Made by a program: the position numbers and the translations under genes. The notes beneath the pieces were generated by a model. The model did no database searches, was not told the origin of the DNA, and saw only the letters and a program-made list of their open reading frames with translations. Below are positions 1 through 10,885 of a stretch of 23,923 nucleotides of DNA, piece by piece (positions within the stretch are counted from its first letter, which is position 1; every line of letters begins with the position of its first letter). Origin of the DNA: Darksidea phi (lineage: Eukaryota; Ascomycota; Dothideomycetes; Pleosporales; Lentitheciaceae); contig JASJFT010000378.1 in assembly GCA_030770425.1 (NCBI GenBank), forward strand, positions 1 to 23,923, given 5' to 3'.

Positions 1-120
1 ATATATTATATTCTATTTATTAAATAAGTATTAGGGTATATTATTAATTTACTATATTATATTTTCGTTAAAATCTAGAATAATAGACCTCGGCTCCTAT
101 TCTCGCCTCTAAATACTAGT

Positions 121-176
121 AATAACGAATTACTTAGTATATATTATATCGAAGTATACTATTATATATAGTATAA
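121..176 (+). repeat. Single inverted copy of the 111-bp repeat core (family A)
   Basis: This stretch is the reverse complement of the core of the 111-bp units found at 1414-1795 and 7621-8105. It includes the dyad TATACTAT-n5-ATAGTATA and the adjoining TATATTATATCGAAG segment. It sits just upstream of the plus-strand relic at 177-1100, in the same relative position as the array at 7621-8105 has to the minus-strand relic that follows it. This ties the two loci to one family in opposite orientation. Confidence 0.75.
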
Positions 177-1105
177 CTAATAAAAGCTATTAAGACTATA
201 AGCTATTTATATATCTAAGTCCTATAAAAGAAGTCTATAATTAGATAGTTAAATATAAATACTAATATATTAGCTACTATTCTACTAAATACTAGTAGTT
301 AGAGTATAGAGAGTTATATTATAGAATTTTATAATATAAAAGTATAATATAATATTTAAATAAGTAGTAACTATTACGTTATTAAACTTATAGGTATAAA
401 TTCTATACCTTTATTATAAAAGAGACTACTATTAAGAGTTATATCTTATAAGGTATTAATATACCTAGTTTTAAAAGTAAGATATTCTAGATTATAGAAA
501 CTAGTAATAGTCTAGCTCTAAGATAGAATAAGTATATATAATAATAGTAAGAAGCTTACTATTTATATAAGTCTCGTATAGCTAGAGAGAATATAGTCTT
601 TTAAGTATACTAGTATAGATATTCTTAAGTAGAATAATCTACTTCTAGATTTTATATATATTAAATATATAGTCTATCTAAAGAATAGATAGAAGGTTAA
701 TATTATTTTCTACTTAGATAAACTATATTAACTACTAAACCGTTTTACGGTCTACTAGAGGGGTCTATAAGAATCTCTTAAGGTCTAGTACTACTTAGTA
801 AAATAGACTATATTTATATTAATTTATAAGCTTTATAAACTTATTATTACTTAATACTCTTTATAGAGCTTATAGATCGATATAAATATAGTCTATCTTA
901 AAGAATATTCTTATTTTTTTACTATAGTCTTTTAATAATACTTTATATATATCTTCTAGTAATTACCTCTCGTCCTTAGACTAGTAGACTAGATACCCGA
1001 AAAAATAATAGACTCCTTATTCTAAATCTAAATTCTAGTTATAGAGAAGAGATATAGCTAGAAGAAATATAGTATACTTTTCTTTTAGCTTAAGATAGTA
1101 TAGTC
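177..1105 (+). pseudogene. RIP-decayed gene relic, unknown family, plus-strand paralogue
   Basis: I do not recognise the family. Read on the plus strand through TAA/TAG as former Gln/Trp, a coherent frame runs from about 180 to 1,100. Its first part (IKAIKTI, then a segment like SIIR-LNINTNILATILLN) matches the minus-strand relic just downstream of the repeat array at 7.6 kb (IKAIKSI, then SITR-LNIDTSVLATIILL). After that the two diverge. The later part is rich in Leu, Ile, Phe and Lys. There is no ATG, as expected after RIP. The match in order, a family A unit and then this peptide, makes common descent likely. The end point is uncertain. Confidence 0.5.
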
Positions 1106-1110
1106 TAATA

Positions 1111-1382
1111 TACCCCTTATAGGGTAGAAGATAATAAAGTACTATCTTAAAAAGTATATCCTTTAGACCTTCTATAGGCTTTAGACTCGGTTTATTAACT
1201 TAGATTTACTTAGATATCCTATTAATAAGAGTTAGAAAGGGTACTATACCTCTTATAGAATAGAAGATAATAGAGTACTATCTTAAAGAGTAAATCTTTA
1301 GATCTTCTATAGACTTTAAACTTAGTTTATTAACTTAAATTTACTTAGATATTCTATTAATAAGAGTTAAAAAGAGTATAGG
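1111..1382 (-). repeat. Tandem duplication of about 135 bp (family C), two copies
   Basis: Copy 1 is about 1111-1246 and copy 2 about 1247-1382. The spacing is 136 bp measured at the left ends and 135 bp at the right ends, so one copy carries a 1-bp indel. Most differences are C/T or G/A transitions. Read on the minus strand both copies give the same peptide core (NSY, then IQVNLSQQT reading stops as Gln, then YRRSK) in the same frame. That suggests the unit was once a 45-codon protein repeat. It abuts the 111-bp array at its right. Confidence 0.75.
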
Positions 1383-1397
1383 CTTAGTTTATATTAG

Positions 1398-1795
1398 CTA
1401 GTTCTTTAGAATTCTACTATATATAATAGTATACTTTAATATAATATATACTAAGTAGTCTACTATTACTAGTACTTAGAGGTAAGAATAGAAGTAATAG
1501 GTCTATAAAGTCTAGATTAGAATTATACTATATATAATAGTATACTTCGATATAATATATATTAAGTAGTCTACTATTACTAGTACTTAGAGATAAGAAT
1601 AAAAGTAATAAGTTTATAAAGTTTAGATTAAAATTATACTATATATAATAGTATACTTTAATATAATATATACTAAGTAGTCCGTTATTACTAGTACTTA
1701 GAGATAAGAATAGAAGTAATAGATCTATAAAGTCTAGATTAGAATTATACTATATATAATAGTATACTTTAATATAATATATACTAACTATTACT
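1398..1795 (-). repeat. Tandem array of 111-bp units (family A), four copies
   Basis: The core TACTATATATAATAGTA begins at 1414, 1526, 1637 and 1748, giving spacings of 112, 111 and 111 bp. The last copy is cut short at about 1795. Each unit holds an 8-bp inverted repeat (TATACTAT / ATAGTATA) around 5 bp. On the minus strand one frame has a single stop per unit and repeats the peptide YYIEVYYYI-stop-YNSNL. The same frame and peptide occur in the array at 7.6-8.1 kb. The period of 37 codons suggests a former protein repeat. Confidence 0.85.
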
Positions 1796-1799
1796 AGCT

Positions 1800-2830
1800 A
1801 TAATAATCTTATTCTAATTAGCTAACTATATTTTACTAAGATAGGTCTTCTAAATAGAAGAGTAGATAGTCTACGTAGTATTACTAATTATAATGTAGAT
1901 AATAATAGTTCTATAATTAGTAATAGTAGTAGAATTACTTAGTAGTATTATATATACTATTTTACTAACTACTAAGTTATCTTTAATTAAGTTAATAAAC
2001 TTATTAGTAAACGTTTATTAAGAATTAAGTAGTTATCGAGCTTAGGCTTTATAGGAGAGTCGAGACTATAATCCTTATAGTAATAGATAAGAGAATTTTA
2101 TACTTTATTAGTATACGACCTAGATATAGTAATAATAGTACTACTTAATAATACTATAGTTTACTACTACGAATAGTTATCTCTTTTAATAATCTATATA
2201 ATATCTTAGTAAGACTATATACTCTTATCTCTTATTTAACTCTTAGTTCTAAAGAAAATACGTATTAATATAATATAAAGTAGTATTAGTAGAGGTAGAT
2301 TTATATAAATCGCTAGTATAATAAGCCCCTACTATTCTATTTATACTAATATTCTAATATCTTATTTTATTACCCTATACTTACGTACTTATAAATAGAG
2401 TATACTTATTAATAGAATATATTTATTTTCTTACTCTATAAAACTTCTATCTAAAATATACTACGTAGTATTATAGATAAGTACTATAGTAGATATACCT
2501 ATAAGTACTCTAGCCTAGAGCTTATTATTAAAAACTCTTAATAGCGAACTTATAAGGCCGTTAAAATAATCTAGTTAATATAATAATAGTACGGTATTAG
2601 GTTAAAAAATAAATCTAAGTTAATAAATATCTTTTTTTTTATTTATAGAATTAATTCTTTCTTAAAGTATCTCTACTTTCTTCTTTTTATACCCCTATAT
2701 ACTTCTTTTTAACCTAATTACTCCTAATTCGTTACTACTAAGAGGTAGTAGGGACGTTAAATAGTTCTAATTAATCTCTAGAAGTAATAACTAGGTTATA
2801 GAAGTACTAGTAATAGATTAATATATTACT
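1800..2830 (-). pseudogene. RIP-decayed gene relic, paralogue of the one at 8.1-8.8 kb
   Basis: The family is not recognised. On the minus strand, reading RIP stops as Gln/Trp, the part near 1,860-2,030 gives KRLLISLLT and then LVVSKIVYIILLS, NYRTI and IYIIISNTT. These align with KYLLITLLARLVVSIVISKIIYITLLND, in two short blocks, of the relic at 8.1-8.8 kb. Both copies lead into a 111-bp array on their downstream side. A small frame break occurs near 1,970. The right part (2,100-2,830) has no recognisable match; its plus-strand antisense frame is also fairly open, so orientation there is less sure. One of the very few TpG sites of the window, within an ATG, lies at 1894. Confidence 0.45.
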
Positions 2831-2837
2831 ATCTATA

Positions 2838-3490
2838 ATATACTATTAGCTAAAGTATATATTACGACTATTAGGTATAACTTCTTTACTATAATTATAG
2901 TTATTTATAATTATTAATAAGAGTATCTTATTTATAAGTATATTATTATCTCTATACTATATACTATTAACTATAGTATAGAATAAAGTTTTTAAATAGA
3001 GCTTCTTACTATAATTATTATTATTAATAATAATCTACTAGGATACCTTTATAGAGAATATACTATTAGCTATAGTATAGAATAAAGTTATTAAATAGAG
3101 CTTTTTACTATAATTATTATTACTAGTAATAATCTACTAGAATACCTTTATAGAGAATATATTATTAGCTATAGTATAAAATAAAGTTATTAAATAGGAC
3201 TTCTTACTATAATTATTATTACTAGTAATAATCTACTAGAATATCTTTATAGAGAATATATTATTAGCTATAGTATAAAATAAAGTTATTAAATAGGACT
3301 TCTTACTATAATTATTATTACTAGTAATAATCTACTAGAATATCTTTATAGAGAATATATTATTAGCTATAATATAAAATAAAGTTATTAAATAGAACTT
3401 CTTACTATAATTATTTAGAATATAACTATACTCGTATAAAGTACTACTAGAATCTATAGTACTATACTATTAGTTAAAGTATAGAATTCT
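2838..3490 (-). repeat. Tandem array of 99-bp units (family B), about seven copies
   Basis: Units begin at about 2838 (diverged), 2959, 3058, 3157, 3256, 3355 and 3462. Four successive spacings are exactly 99 bp; the outer ones are 121 and 107. Each unit starts with a near-perfect dyad of the form CTATACT-ATTAGCTAA-AGTATAG. Differences between units are nearly all transitions. On the minus strand the period of 33 codons repeats the peptide SKKSYLITLFYTIANS. The same peptide occurs in the array at 10.5-10.9 kb, where it continues an upstream coding relic. The array is thus probably an amplified coding segment. Confidence 0.85.
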
Positions 3491-3760
3491 AATAATATTT
3501 ACTATATCTACGTTTCTATTCTAATAGATAGAGTAGAAAAGTATATTAAGAATATATTACTACTACCTATATATATATCTTAGTCTAGATATATAATAGC
3601 TTCGTTAAGAAGCCTATAAATAGGTACCCTTAGTATAGTATAGTTAGTACGCGAGTTAATTAGTCGGATATTAAAGAATATAAGGGATATAATCTATTAA
3701 GTAAATAGATAATAATTACTATATAAAGCTAATACTTATAAAAGTATATTATATTATTAT
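3491..3760. other. AT-rich RIP relic, nothing recognised
   Basis: This short stretch links array B to the charged fragment on its right. It contains TATATATATA-type low complexity near 3,570 and a CGCG-containing patch near 3,650. I see no repeat, motif or coherent frame I can defend. Confidence 0.5.
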
Positions 3761-3769
3761 AGATTCTTA

Positions 3770-3905
3770 CCTAGTCGCGACCTTTAATATATTAGCCCTA
3801 AGCTAAATAACTATAGCTTCTTCTATCTCTTTAGTCTTTTCTTTCTATATATTTTCTTCTTATATATTTTCTTTCTATATAGTCTTATTAACCTCTATAC
3901 TCTAT
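3770..3905 (-). pseudogene. Lysine/glutamate-rich coding fragment, possible coiled coil
   Basis: Minus-strand reading gives a highly charged peptide with a short internal repeat (KENI-stop-EENI-stop-KEKTKEIEEA), stops standing for former Gln or Trp. On the plus strand this appears as a pyrimidine-rich tract with repeated TTTTCTTCTTATATA and TTTTCTTTCTATATA blocks at about 3,836-3,883. Such charged heptad-like sequence is typical of coiled coils. No family is recognised. It may be a fragment of the same unknown protein family as its neighbours, but nothing links it firmly. Confidence 0.35.
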
Positions 3906-3949
3906 ACGAGTCCTTACTTCTAGTTATTAATACTCTAAGCTTAATAAAG

Positions 3950-4285
3950 AATAACTATAGACGCTAAAGTTATTATTAAAGATACTAATATAGTTAGGAT
4001 AAATATAAAGCTAGCTTTTAAGACTACTTTCTTTATTATAATAGATAAGTAGAATAAGTAGGAGAAAACCGAGTAATAAATATAGTATAGATATAATAGT
4101 AGTAAGATAGATATAGAAATAGAGTATATATAGCTATATAGTAAGAATTTTAAAGATATAAGTATAATAGTAATTAGTAGAACTATATACTAAAAAGAGG
4201 TAATACTATTAATCTAAGTAATAATAAAGGGCGAATAATAGAGTAGAATAGGAGTATAACTAAAGTTCTTAGTATACTATTTTAA
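3950..4285 (+). pseudogene. RIP-decayed coding fragment shared with 20.7-20.9 kb
   Basis: The plus strand carries a coherent frame with peptides such as DAKVIIKDTNIVRINIKLAF and, near 4,160-4,230, VISRTIY-stop-KEVILLI. The last part aligns at DNA and peptide level with 20,735-20,860 (IISKTLY-stop-KEVILLI), in the same orientation on the far side of the chromovirus. This suggests two copies of one older mobile element or gene family. The product is not recognised. The relic lies between minus-strand relics, so it may be a separate insertion. Confidence 0.4.
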
Positions 4286-4299
4286 TATTCTTAGCCCTT

Positions 4300-7200
4300 A
4301 TAAAATACTATCTAAATAAGGCTTTCTTATAGTTTTAGATTAAAATAATCGGATTAACTAATATATTTATAATCTACTACTATATATATTACTTATTATC
4401 TTACTACTTACTCCGTCTACTTAGATCTTCTTCTTATCTATTACTTTATTAGTAAGCTTTTTATTCTTCTTAATTAGCTTACTAGTCTATATTATCTTTA
4501 GCTATAAGATAAAGATATTCTTTATCTTATTCTTATATACGATTATCTCTTCTATAAAAGATAAACCGCGTACTAGTAAATTTACCTCTACTACTAATAC
4601 TTCTTATTTAATATAGTACTAGTAGTATACGCTCTATATAATCTTAGTATTAATAAGGTATAGTTCTATTACCTCTAAGATATACCCTTTAACTAAGTTA
4701 AGCGATTAGTAAATAATCTTTAAACTAGCTACTATAAGCTAATAGTAGTCGGCGCGTCTATTCTTCTTCTTATCCTATACTTAATCCTACTAAGTAACCT
4801 TAGTATTATAGATTAATAAATTAAATATAAAAGTAATTATTATAGATTTAAACTCTTTTATAAAAGCTTATATTCTTATTAGTACTATAGACGATAATAT
4901 TAATTCTATATAGTATTTCTACTTATAGTATATACGATAGTCTTAATTATATATAAGTTTAAAATCTAAATATACTTATTCGGATAGTAGAGCTATATAT
5001 CTCTTATAGTTAAATACTTTATTATTAATTAAGTTATATATATAAGCCTAGCTTTAACTATATAATAATATATCTTCTTAGATTCTATATAGATATTATC
5101 TATATACTACTAGATAAACGATTCCCGAATTAAAAGTAGATTACTAATAGTCTATTCTAGTATATTATTATCTATACCTAAGCTCTTATATTAGTATAAT
5201 ATAGGTCCTATAATTTCTAGCTTATTTAGATTCTTCTTCTACTAAGTATAGATAGTATTATAAATATTAGAGAAGGTCGATAGAAGTTTATATTACTAGT
5301 AATTTAGTCTATTAACTATTTCTATAATTAGTATCTTAGGTTTTAAGTCCTTTTAACTATTAGTTTCCTATTTAAATATTTAAGTTCGATAGACTTATCT
5401 ATAACTTATCTCTATAATCTATTTAATTTAGTATAAACTAGATTTATATTTATTATAGTATTTAATAATAAGTAGTTTCTTCTTAAGCTTTCTATTTAGA
5501 AGGTTTAGAACTTTATCCTAATAATTTACTAATATATAGTCTCTTATAATAAAAAACTTCTTAAGAATAATAATAAAGGTATTAAGTAGTTTTTTTATAT
5601 TCTTATTATTTCTAAGTAGCTATTTAATAGATATATCCTAGTTTATCCCTCTTATACTAGTTTTAAACTTAGACTATTTCTTAGTAAAGCTCTTCTTATT
5701 AATATTACTAAGTTTCTTAATAATAGGATCTTAGGTATAGGCCTTTCTATATTCTAGAATATATTTTATAGTAAAGACTATAATAGTATTAATACTATTT
5801 AATAGTACTAAGTCTATAATTCTTATAAATAAAGATATTAGACTTAGGTTAAATTAGTATTTAAGTAGATCTATAATCTATATATATATAATAGTCTCTT
5901 CTAATTCCTATAAGTATAGCTTATTAATTACGACCTAGCTTATATAGTATTAATTAATAACTATAAATACTAAGTACTTCTTCCCTTTAGTATCTATCTA
6001 TTAGGCTATATATATTATCTAGTTAGGTTACTTACTATCTTACCTCTTTATTAATAGATATATCTTTTCTTTCTTCTTTATTATTTTAGGCGGAGTACTA
6101 TTTAATTTAAACTTTAGTTTAGTAGTATTAATTAGTTAACTATTAAGATACTTTTAGTAGTCTACTTTATACTAGATAATCTTTTTTATATTTCTAGAAT
6201 AGTCTCTTATAAATTTAGTATAGTAAGTCTAAAGCTTAGACTAAGAGAATATATTCTTTAAAATAACCCGATAGACTTATAAATACTAGAATATATTTAT
6301 TATTATAATAATAAATTACGTACTTATTAAACTTAGCTTTAAGATAGTTACGTCGTTATATACTATCTAGTTATTATTATTAATCTATTTAATATCTTTT
6401 AAGATAAGTTTATTAGAATAAGTATATACTAAATAAGTATTTCTATTCTAATTAAGTATAGGAAGAATCTCTATCTAGTCTTTCTTAGATAGAGAATAGT
6501 AGATTCTATTTATATATCTACTATAAATATATATAATCTTTATTCCCTTTTACTTATAAAGTATAATAAGATAGAGATACTATTTAATATTTATATTTCT
6601 AAGTAATAGATTATTCTATATTATCTTTTTCTAGTCTTATACCTATATATAAAGGCCTTATAGTAATACTAAGATAAATAATACTTTAATTTATAGTAAA
6701 TATTTCTTAAATATATCTATTAGATCGAGACTAGATTATTAGTTTAGCTAAAGTTTATATTCTATTAGTTTTATATATAACGTAAGGTTAAGGGTATAAG
6801 TACTTAGAACTTATATAGTCTTATCTAGACCTATTATATTAACTTATATATTTATTTTTTTTAGACCTAAATACTATTCTATACTAAATATTAATACTAA
6901 CTATCTAATAAACTATTAACCCGAAGTCTAGATTCTATCCTAGCTTAAGTAGTACCTTAATATAGTAATCTACTAATTTAAATTACTCTCTTAATTACTT
7001 TAATAGAATATTAAATATATTTATAACTAATTTCTACTTAAGATAATTAATATATATTATCTTAATATCTACTTCTAAATTATTAAGTTTAACTAATATA
7101 CTACTACTATTAGTTATTATTTAATTAATCTATACTATACTTAATAGTATTATTAATTTATAATTATAATATTATTTTATTAATATTATTCTCTTCCTTT

Positions 7201-7610
7201 ATAAATATATTCTTCTCTTCTTTAAGAGCTTCTACCTCTAGAGTATCGTACTTAATTAGAATCTTCTCTTCTTCGCTTAATAATTCTTCTAATAATAAGA
7301 CTTTACTACTATACTAGCTATCGTAGTTCTCTTCCTTATATTCTAAGCTCTATATAGTAAGTTATTATAATAGTAAACTATTATTATCTTCTTAGATAGA
7401 TAACTTTAAACTATAGCTACCGGCGTTTAGTAGGATAATAGTAGCTAATACGCTAGTATCTATATTTAGCTATCTAGTTATAGACTCCTTTTATAGGACT
7501 TAGATAGATAAAGGGTCTATACTCTTAATAGCTTTTATTAATTTTAAAAAAGAGGTTATACTAGTAGTATTTATAGATAGAGATAAGAATAGAGTATTTA
7601 TAGAATTAAG
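4300..7610 (-). pseudogene. Long RIP-decayed gene relic, unknown charged protein
   Basis: This is the longest coding relic of the left block. Translation on the minus strand through TAA/TAG begins directly from the 111-bp array (YNSNLNSINTLFLSLS). It passes IKAIKSIDPLSI, an acidic stretch near 7,200-7,290 (LLLEELLSEEEKILIKYD, LEVEALKEEK), a segment near 6,930-7,030 (FKLVDYYIKVLLKLG), and then long Lys/Asn/Gln-rich sequence to about 4,300. Length would be around 1,000 residues if single. I cannot assign a family; no RT, integrase, helicase or DDE motif was found. The acidic and lysine-rich composition argues for the minus strand, since the antisense frame is mere Leu/Phe/Ser. Several frameshifts or introns are possible, and it could be more than one gene. 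Confidence 0.5.
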
Positions 7611-8105
7611 ATTAGAATTATACTATATATAATAGTATACTTTAATATAATACTTACTAAGTAGTCCTTTATTACTAGCTTTTATAGGTAGGTATAGATA
7701 AGAGAGGTCTATAAGAATAAAGTTAGAATTATACTATATATAATAGTATACTTTAATATAATACTTATTAAGTAGTTCTATATTACTAACTTTTATAGAT
7801 AGATATAGATAAGAGAAATCTATAAGAATAAGATTAGAATTATACTATACGTAATAGTATACTTTAATATAATACTTACTAAGTAATCCTATATTATCGA
7901 CTTTTATAAATAGGTATAGATAAGAGAGATTTATAAGAATAAGATTAAAATTATACTATATATAATAGTATACTTTAATATAATACTTACTAAATAGTCC
8001 CTTATTACCGGCTTTTATAAGTAGATATAGATAAGAGGAATCTATAAGATCTAAATTAGAATTATACTATATATAATAGTATAATTTAATATAATATATA
8101 CTAAG
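7611..8105 (-). repeat. Tandem array of 111-bp units (family A), five copies
   Basis: The core TACTATATATAATAGTA starts at 7621, 7732, 7843, 7954 and 8065: four spacings of exactly 111 bp. Differences are mostly transitions; the copy at 7843 has ACGTA in the loop, which probably shows an unmutated CpG. On the minus strand one frame has only one stop per 37 codons and repeats peptides like SKYYIKVYYYI-stop-YNSN and LILIDLSYLYLPIKA. The frame is open into the coding relics on both sides, so this looks like an in-frame repeat domain of one protein. Confidence 0.88.
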
Positions 8106-8830
8106 TAATCGATTTTTACTCTTATTCTTACTCTTACTTACTATCTATTTTTAACCTCTTATAGGTCGTTTTAGTTATTTTAGTACTAGGCTTAAGGATT
8201 AAGACTCTATATAATATTATCTATCTTTATTCTTAGTATTTAGTAGATATATCTTAAAATTAGAATCTCTTCTAATATTATTTATAAAATTATTTAGTAC
8301 TACTTTAAGCTCGTATTAGTTTTATATATAGTTATCTATAGCTATTATAACTATATTTATAATCTTCCTTCTAGAATTCTTTATAATCCTAAATATTATT
8401 TTATTAAAGTAATTAAAGTTAATATTACTAATAGTAATAGACTTAATCTAATTAGTAGACTAGACCTTATTATCGTAGACTAGATAGATAGAAAAGTAAA
8501 AAGTATTTATAGTATTATTAATTATAATATAAATATTAATAGTTCTAAGATTTATAATAAGTAGAAGGTCGTTTAGAAGAGTTATATATATTATTTTACT
8601 TATTACTATACTTACTACTAATCGAGCTAGTAAAGTTATTAATAGATACTTAATAGAAGTTAAGCTATTCTTTAGTTTAAGCTTTATAAAAGGGTTAATA
8701 TTATTTACTATATAGTTAAATATAAGTTCCTAATATATTAAGTTTATTATCTTAAGTATTATCTTATTAATATATAGAAAGGGTATAGTAGTATTACTAG
8801 TTCTAAAGTAAGAGGTAACTACTTATAAAG
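8106..8830 (-). pseudogene. RIP-decayed gene relic leading in frame into the 111-bp array
   Basis: The minus-strand frame runs from about 8,820 (IPFLYINKIILKIINLIY) through ELIFNYIVNNINPFIKLKLK, then KYLLITLLARLVVS, IVISKIIYITLLND, RTINIYIIINNTINTFYFS and a basic tail with SKSKNKSKNRLLS. It then enters the first 111-bp unit (IYYIKLYYYI) without a frame change. Part of it is paralogous to 1,860-2,030. The family is unknown. The antisense plus-strand frame is also fairly open, but the in-frame junction with the repeat peptide favours minus. No start codon survives. Confidence 0.5.
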
Positions 8831-10110
8831 AGTCTATTTATAGCTAATATACTATATAAGTATATACTTTTTTTTATTAGCTTAACTAACTATTTTCTTA
8901 TATAACGCTTACTTTACTAGGGTTCTCTACTATCTTATAGACTATATTTAAGATAATAGTATTAATTTCCTCTAGCTTAATCTAAAAGACTATATAAATA
9001 TTCTTTTTATATATAGAATAGATTTCTACTACCCTATCTCTCCCTATATATAGTACTAGATATTTATTATTACTACTAGACCGCGAGCTATATATATATA
9101 GGTTATATTATATATAGCTAAAGAGTATTATTTTATAAACTATAGGTAGGGATATAATATAGTTAATATATAATCGAGATAACTAGAGCGCTAGATATAG
9201 ATATAGACGAATAGATAGTCTAGAATAATTACTTATACTATTATAGTACTTTAGACTAAAGAGAAGAAATATAAAGAGGATTTAGATAAGAGTTTATATT
9301 TTAAGTAACCCTACTAAGTAGATAGATTATAGGCTAGTATACTATTATATAACTAGATACTTACTTCTTCCCCTTTACTCTTCTCTTTTAAATTAAATAC
9401 TTAATAAAAGAAATTAGATAACTTATATAAGCTAGCTAAATAAGATATTATATAATCTAATTAGCTAAAATCCTTTATAAACTATCTAATTAGTAAGATA
9501 ACTTTACTTACTCTTATAGATAACTAAAAATATTATAGCTATCTATATAATAGAACGCTTTAGAATTCTATTTAATAAGAAGATTCCCTAAAAGCTATAG
9601 TTAATATAGTAATACTAAGGAAATAGGGAAATATTTAATTAAGTCTAATCCTTAGGTAGTCTATACTATAGACTCTCTTTATATAATAGCTAGATACTTA
9701 GTATTAGGCTAGCTTATATACTAGGTTAGCTTATATAACTACTTCTAATTATTATACTATATTCTATTCTATATAAGTTACTCTTATATAGAGCTATTAT
9801 AATTAATTATAGTTTTTACTTCTTTTTCTTATAGTAATTTATTCTAATTTCTTATTATAATATAAAACTATCTTATATTATTTCTACTACTAGCTCTAAT
9901 CTTAATAAAGAATATACTCTATAAGATAGTATAAATTATAGTAGGATTAAATATAATATATATTAGTTAGATTATTTATATAGTATTATATATAACTTTA
10001 CCTTATATTAGATTATAGTATAATACTTACTATCTACTTATTATATAAACTTAAAACGATATTTAAGTTATTATACCTTATTAGGTTTCTTATATTATAC
10101 GATATATATA
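8831..10110. other. AT-rich RIP relic without a recognised gene
   Basis: This 1.3-kb stretch has no repeat or motif that I can place. Both strands show short semi-open frames in the part at 9,360-9,720, and I could not decide orientation. TATATATA-type low complexity and isolated CpG patches (near 9,080 and 9,190) occur. It lies between two minus-strand relics of the unknown family and may be their interior. Confidence 0.4.
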
Positions 10111-10510
10111 TACTATCCCTCTTTTTTAATCTAGTCTTCTTATTATTTATTCTATTCTTTACTTCCTAATACCTCTCTTTATAAACGAGTAATTCTACCT
10201 ATAGAGACTATTATTATAGAAGAAGAAATCTAATTCCTTAAACCTATACTTATAATTTCTACTATCTTTTATTAATATTATATCGATCTTTTTTTCTTTA
10301 AGTTTATTAAGTACCTTAGCTATTATATAGAATTTCTATTCGCTCTACTATACTACTATTTAGAAAGGACGAGAATTTCTAATCTTAAATATCTATTATA
10401 GTCTTAGTTTCTTCGTAGATATTATAAGTATCTCTACTATTAAACTATACTTTATTAATATTTAGGGTAATAATAACTTATTCTTTTCTTCTTTAGTTAG
10501 AATATTCCTA
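10111..10510 (-). pseudogene. Lysine-rich coding fragment left of array B'
   Basis: The minus-strand reading gives coherent pieces: TKEEKNKLLLP, STKKLRL, then KFYIIAKVLNKLKEKKIDI, KDSRNYKYRFKELDFFF and NYSFIKRGIRK, with stops at positions consistent with Gln/Trp. It sits immediately downstream, in minus-strand sense, of the 99-106 bp array at 10.5-10.9 kb and is probably the continuation of the relic at 10.9-11.5 kb. Spacings in that array are not codon multiples, so the frame is broken. Function unknown. Confidence 0.4.
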
Positions 10511-10523
10511 AAGACTATATATA

Positions 10524-10885
10524 ATATACTATTAGCTAGAGTATAAAATAAACTTATTAAATATAACTTCTTACTATAATTAATAAATTTCTCTTTACTA
10601 TTCTAAGCGCTATCTATAATACTATACTATTAGCTAAAGTATAGAATAGAGTTATTAAATAGGACTTCTTACTACTATTAATATCTATTTTATTTTTACT
10701 ATTTTAAGCGTCGTCTATAATACTATACTATTAGCTAAAGTATAGAATAGAGTTATTAGATAGGACTTCTTATTATTATTAAGATCTATTTTAGATCTAT
10801 TACTTCGAGTACCGCTAAAACCTATATACTATACTATTAGCTAAAGTATAGAATAGAGTTATTAGATAGAACTTCTTATCTTTTT
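10524..10885 (-). repeat. Tandem array of 98-106 bp units (family B'), four copies
   Basis: The dyad core CTATACTATTAGCTAAAGTATAG, or a close variant, begins at about 10524, 10622, 10723 and 10829, with spacings of 98, 101 and 106 bp. It is followed by a conserved stretch with GAGTTATTAAATAGGACTTC. The units match family B at 2.8-3.5 kb over the first 55-60 bp and differ in the remainder. On the minus strand they repeat the peptide KKSYLITLFYTLANSI. The rightmost unit is continuous with the coding relic on its right (KKDKKFYLITLFYTLANSI), so that relic holds the likely source of the amplified segment. Confidence 0.82.

Noticed and set aside
177..1105. DUF3723 or a Starship captain (DUF3435) tyrosine recombinase
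   Set aside because: I compared remembered features of these families with the relic and found no convincing conserved block; the assignment would be a guess.
2838..3490. CRISPR array, because of regular spacing and palindromic units
   Set aside because: The whole 99-bp unit is repeated, with no unique spacers, and the context is a RIPed fungal relic.
4300..6700. Plus-strand gene antisense to the long minus-strand relic
   Set aside because: The plus frame is also fairly open, but its peptide is almost only Leu, Phe, Ser and Ile, as expected for the antisense of a Lys/Glu/Asn-rich frame.
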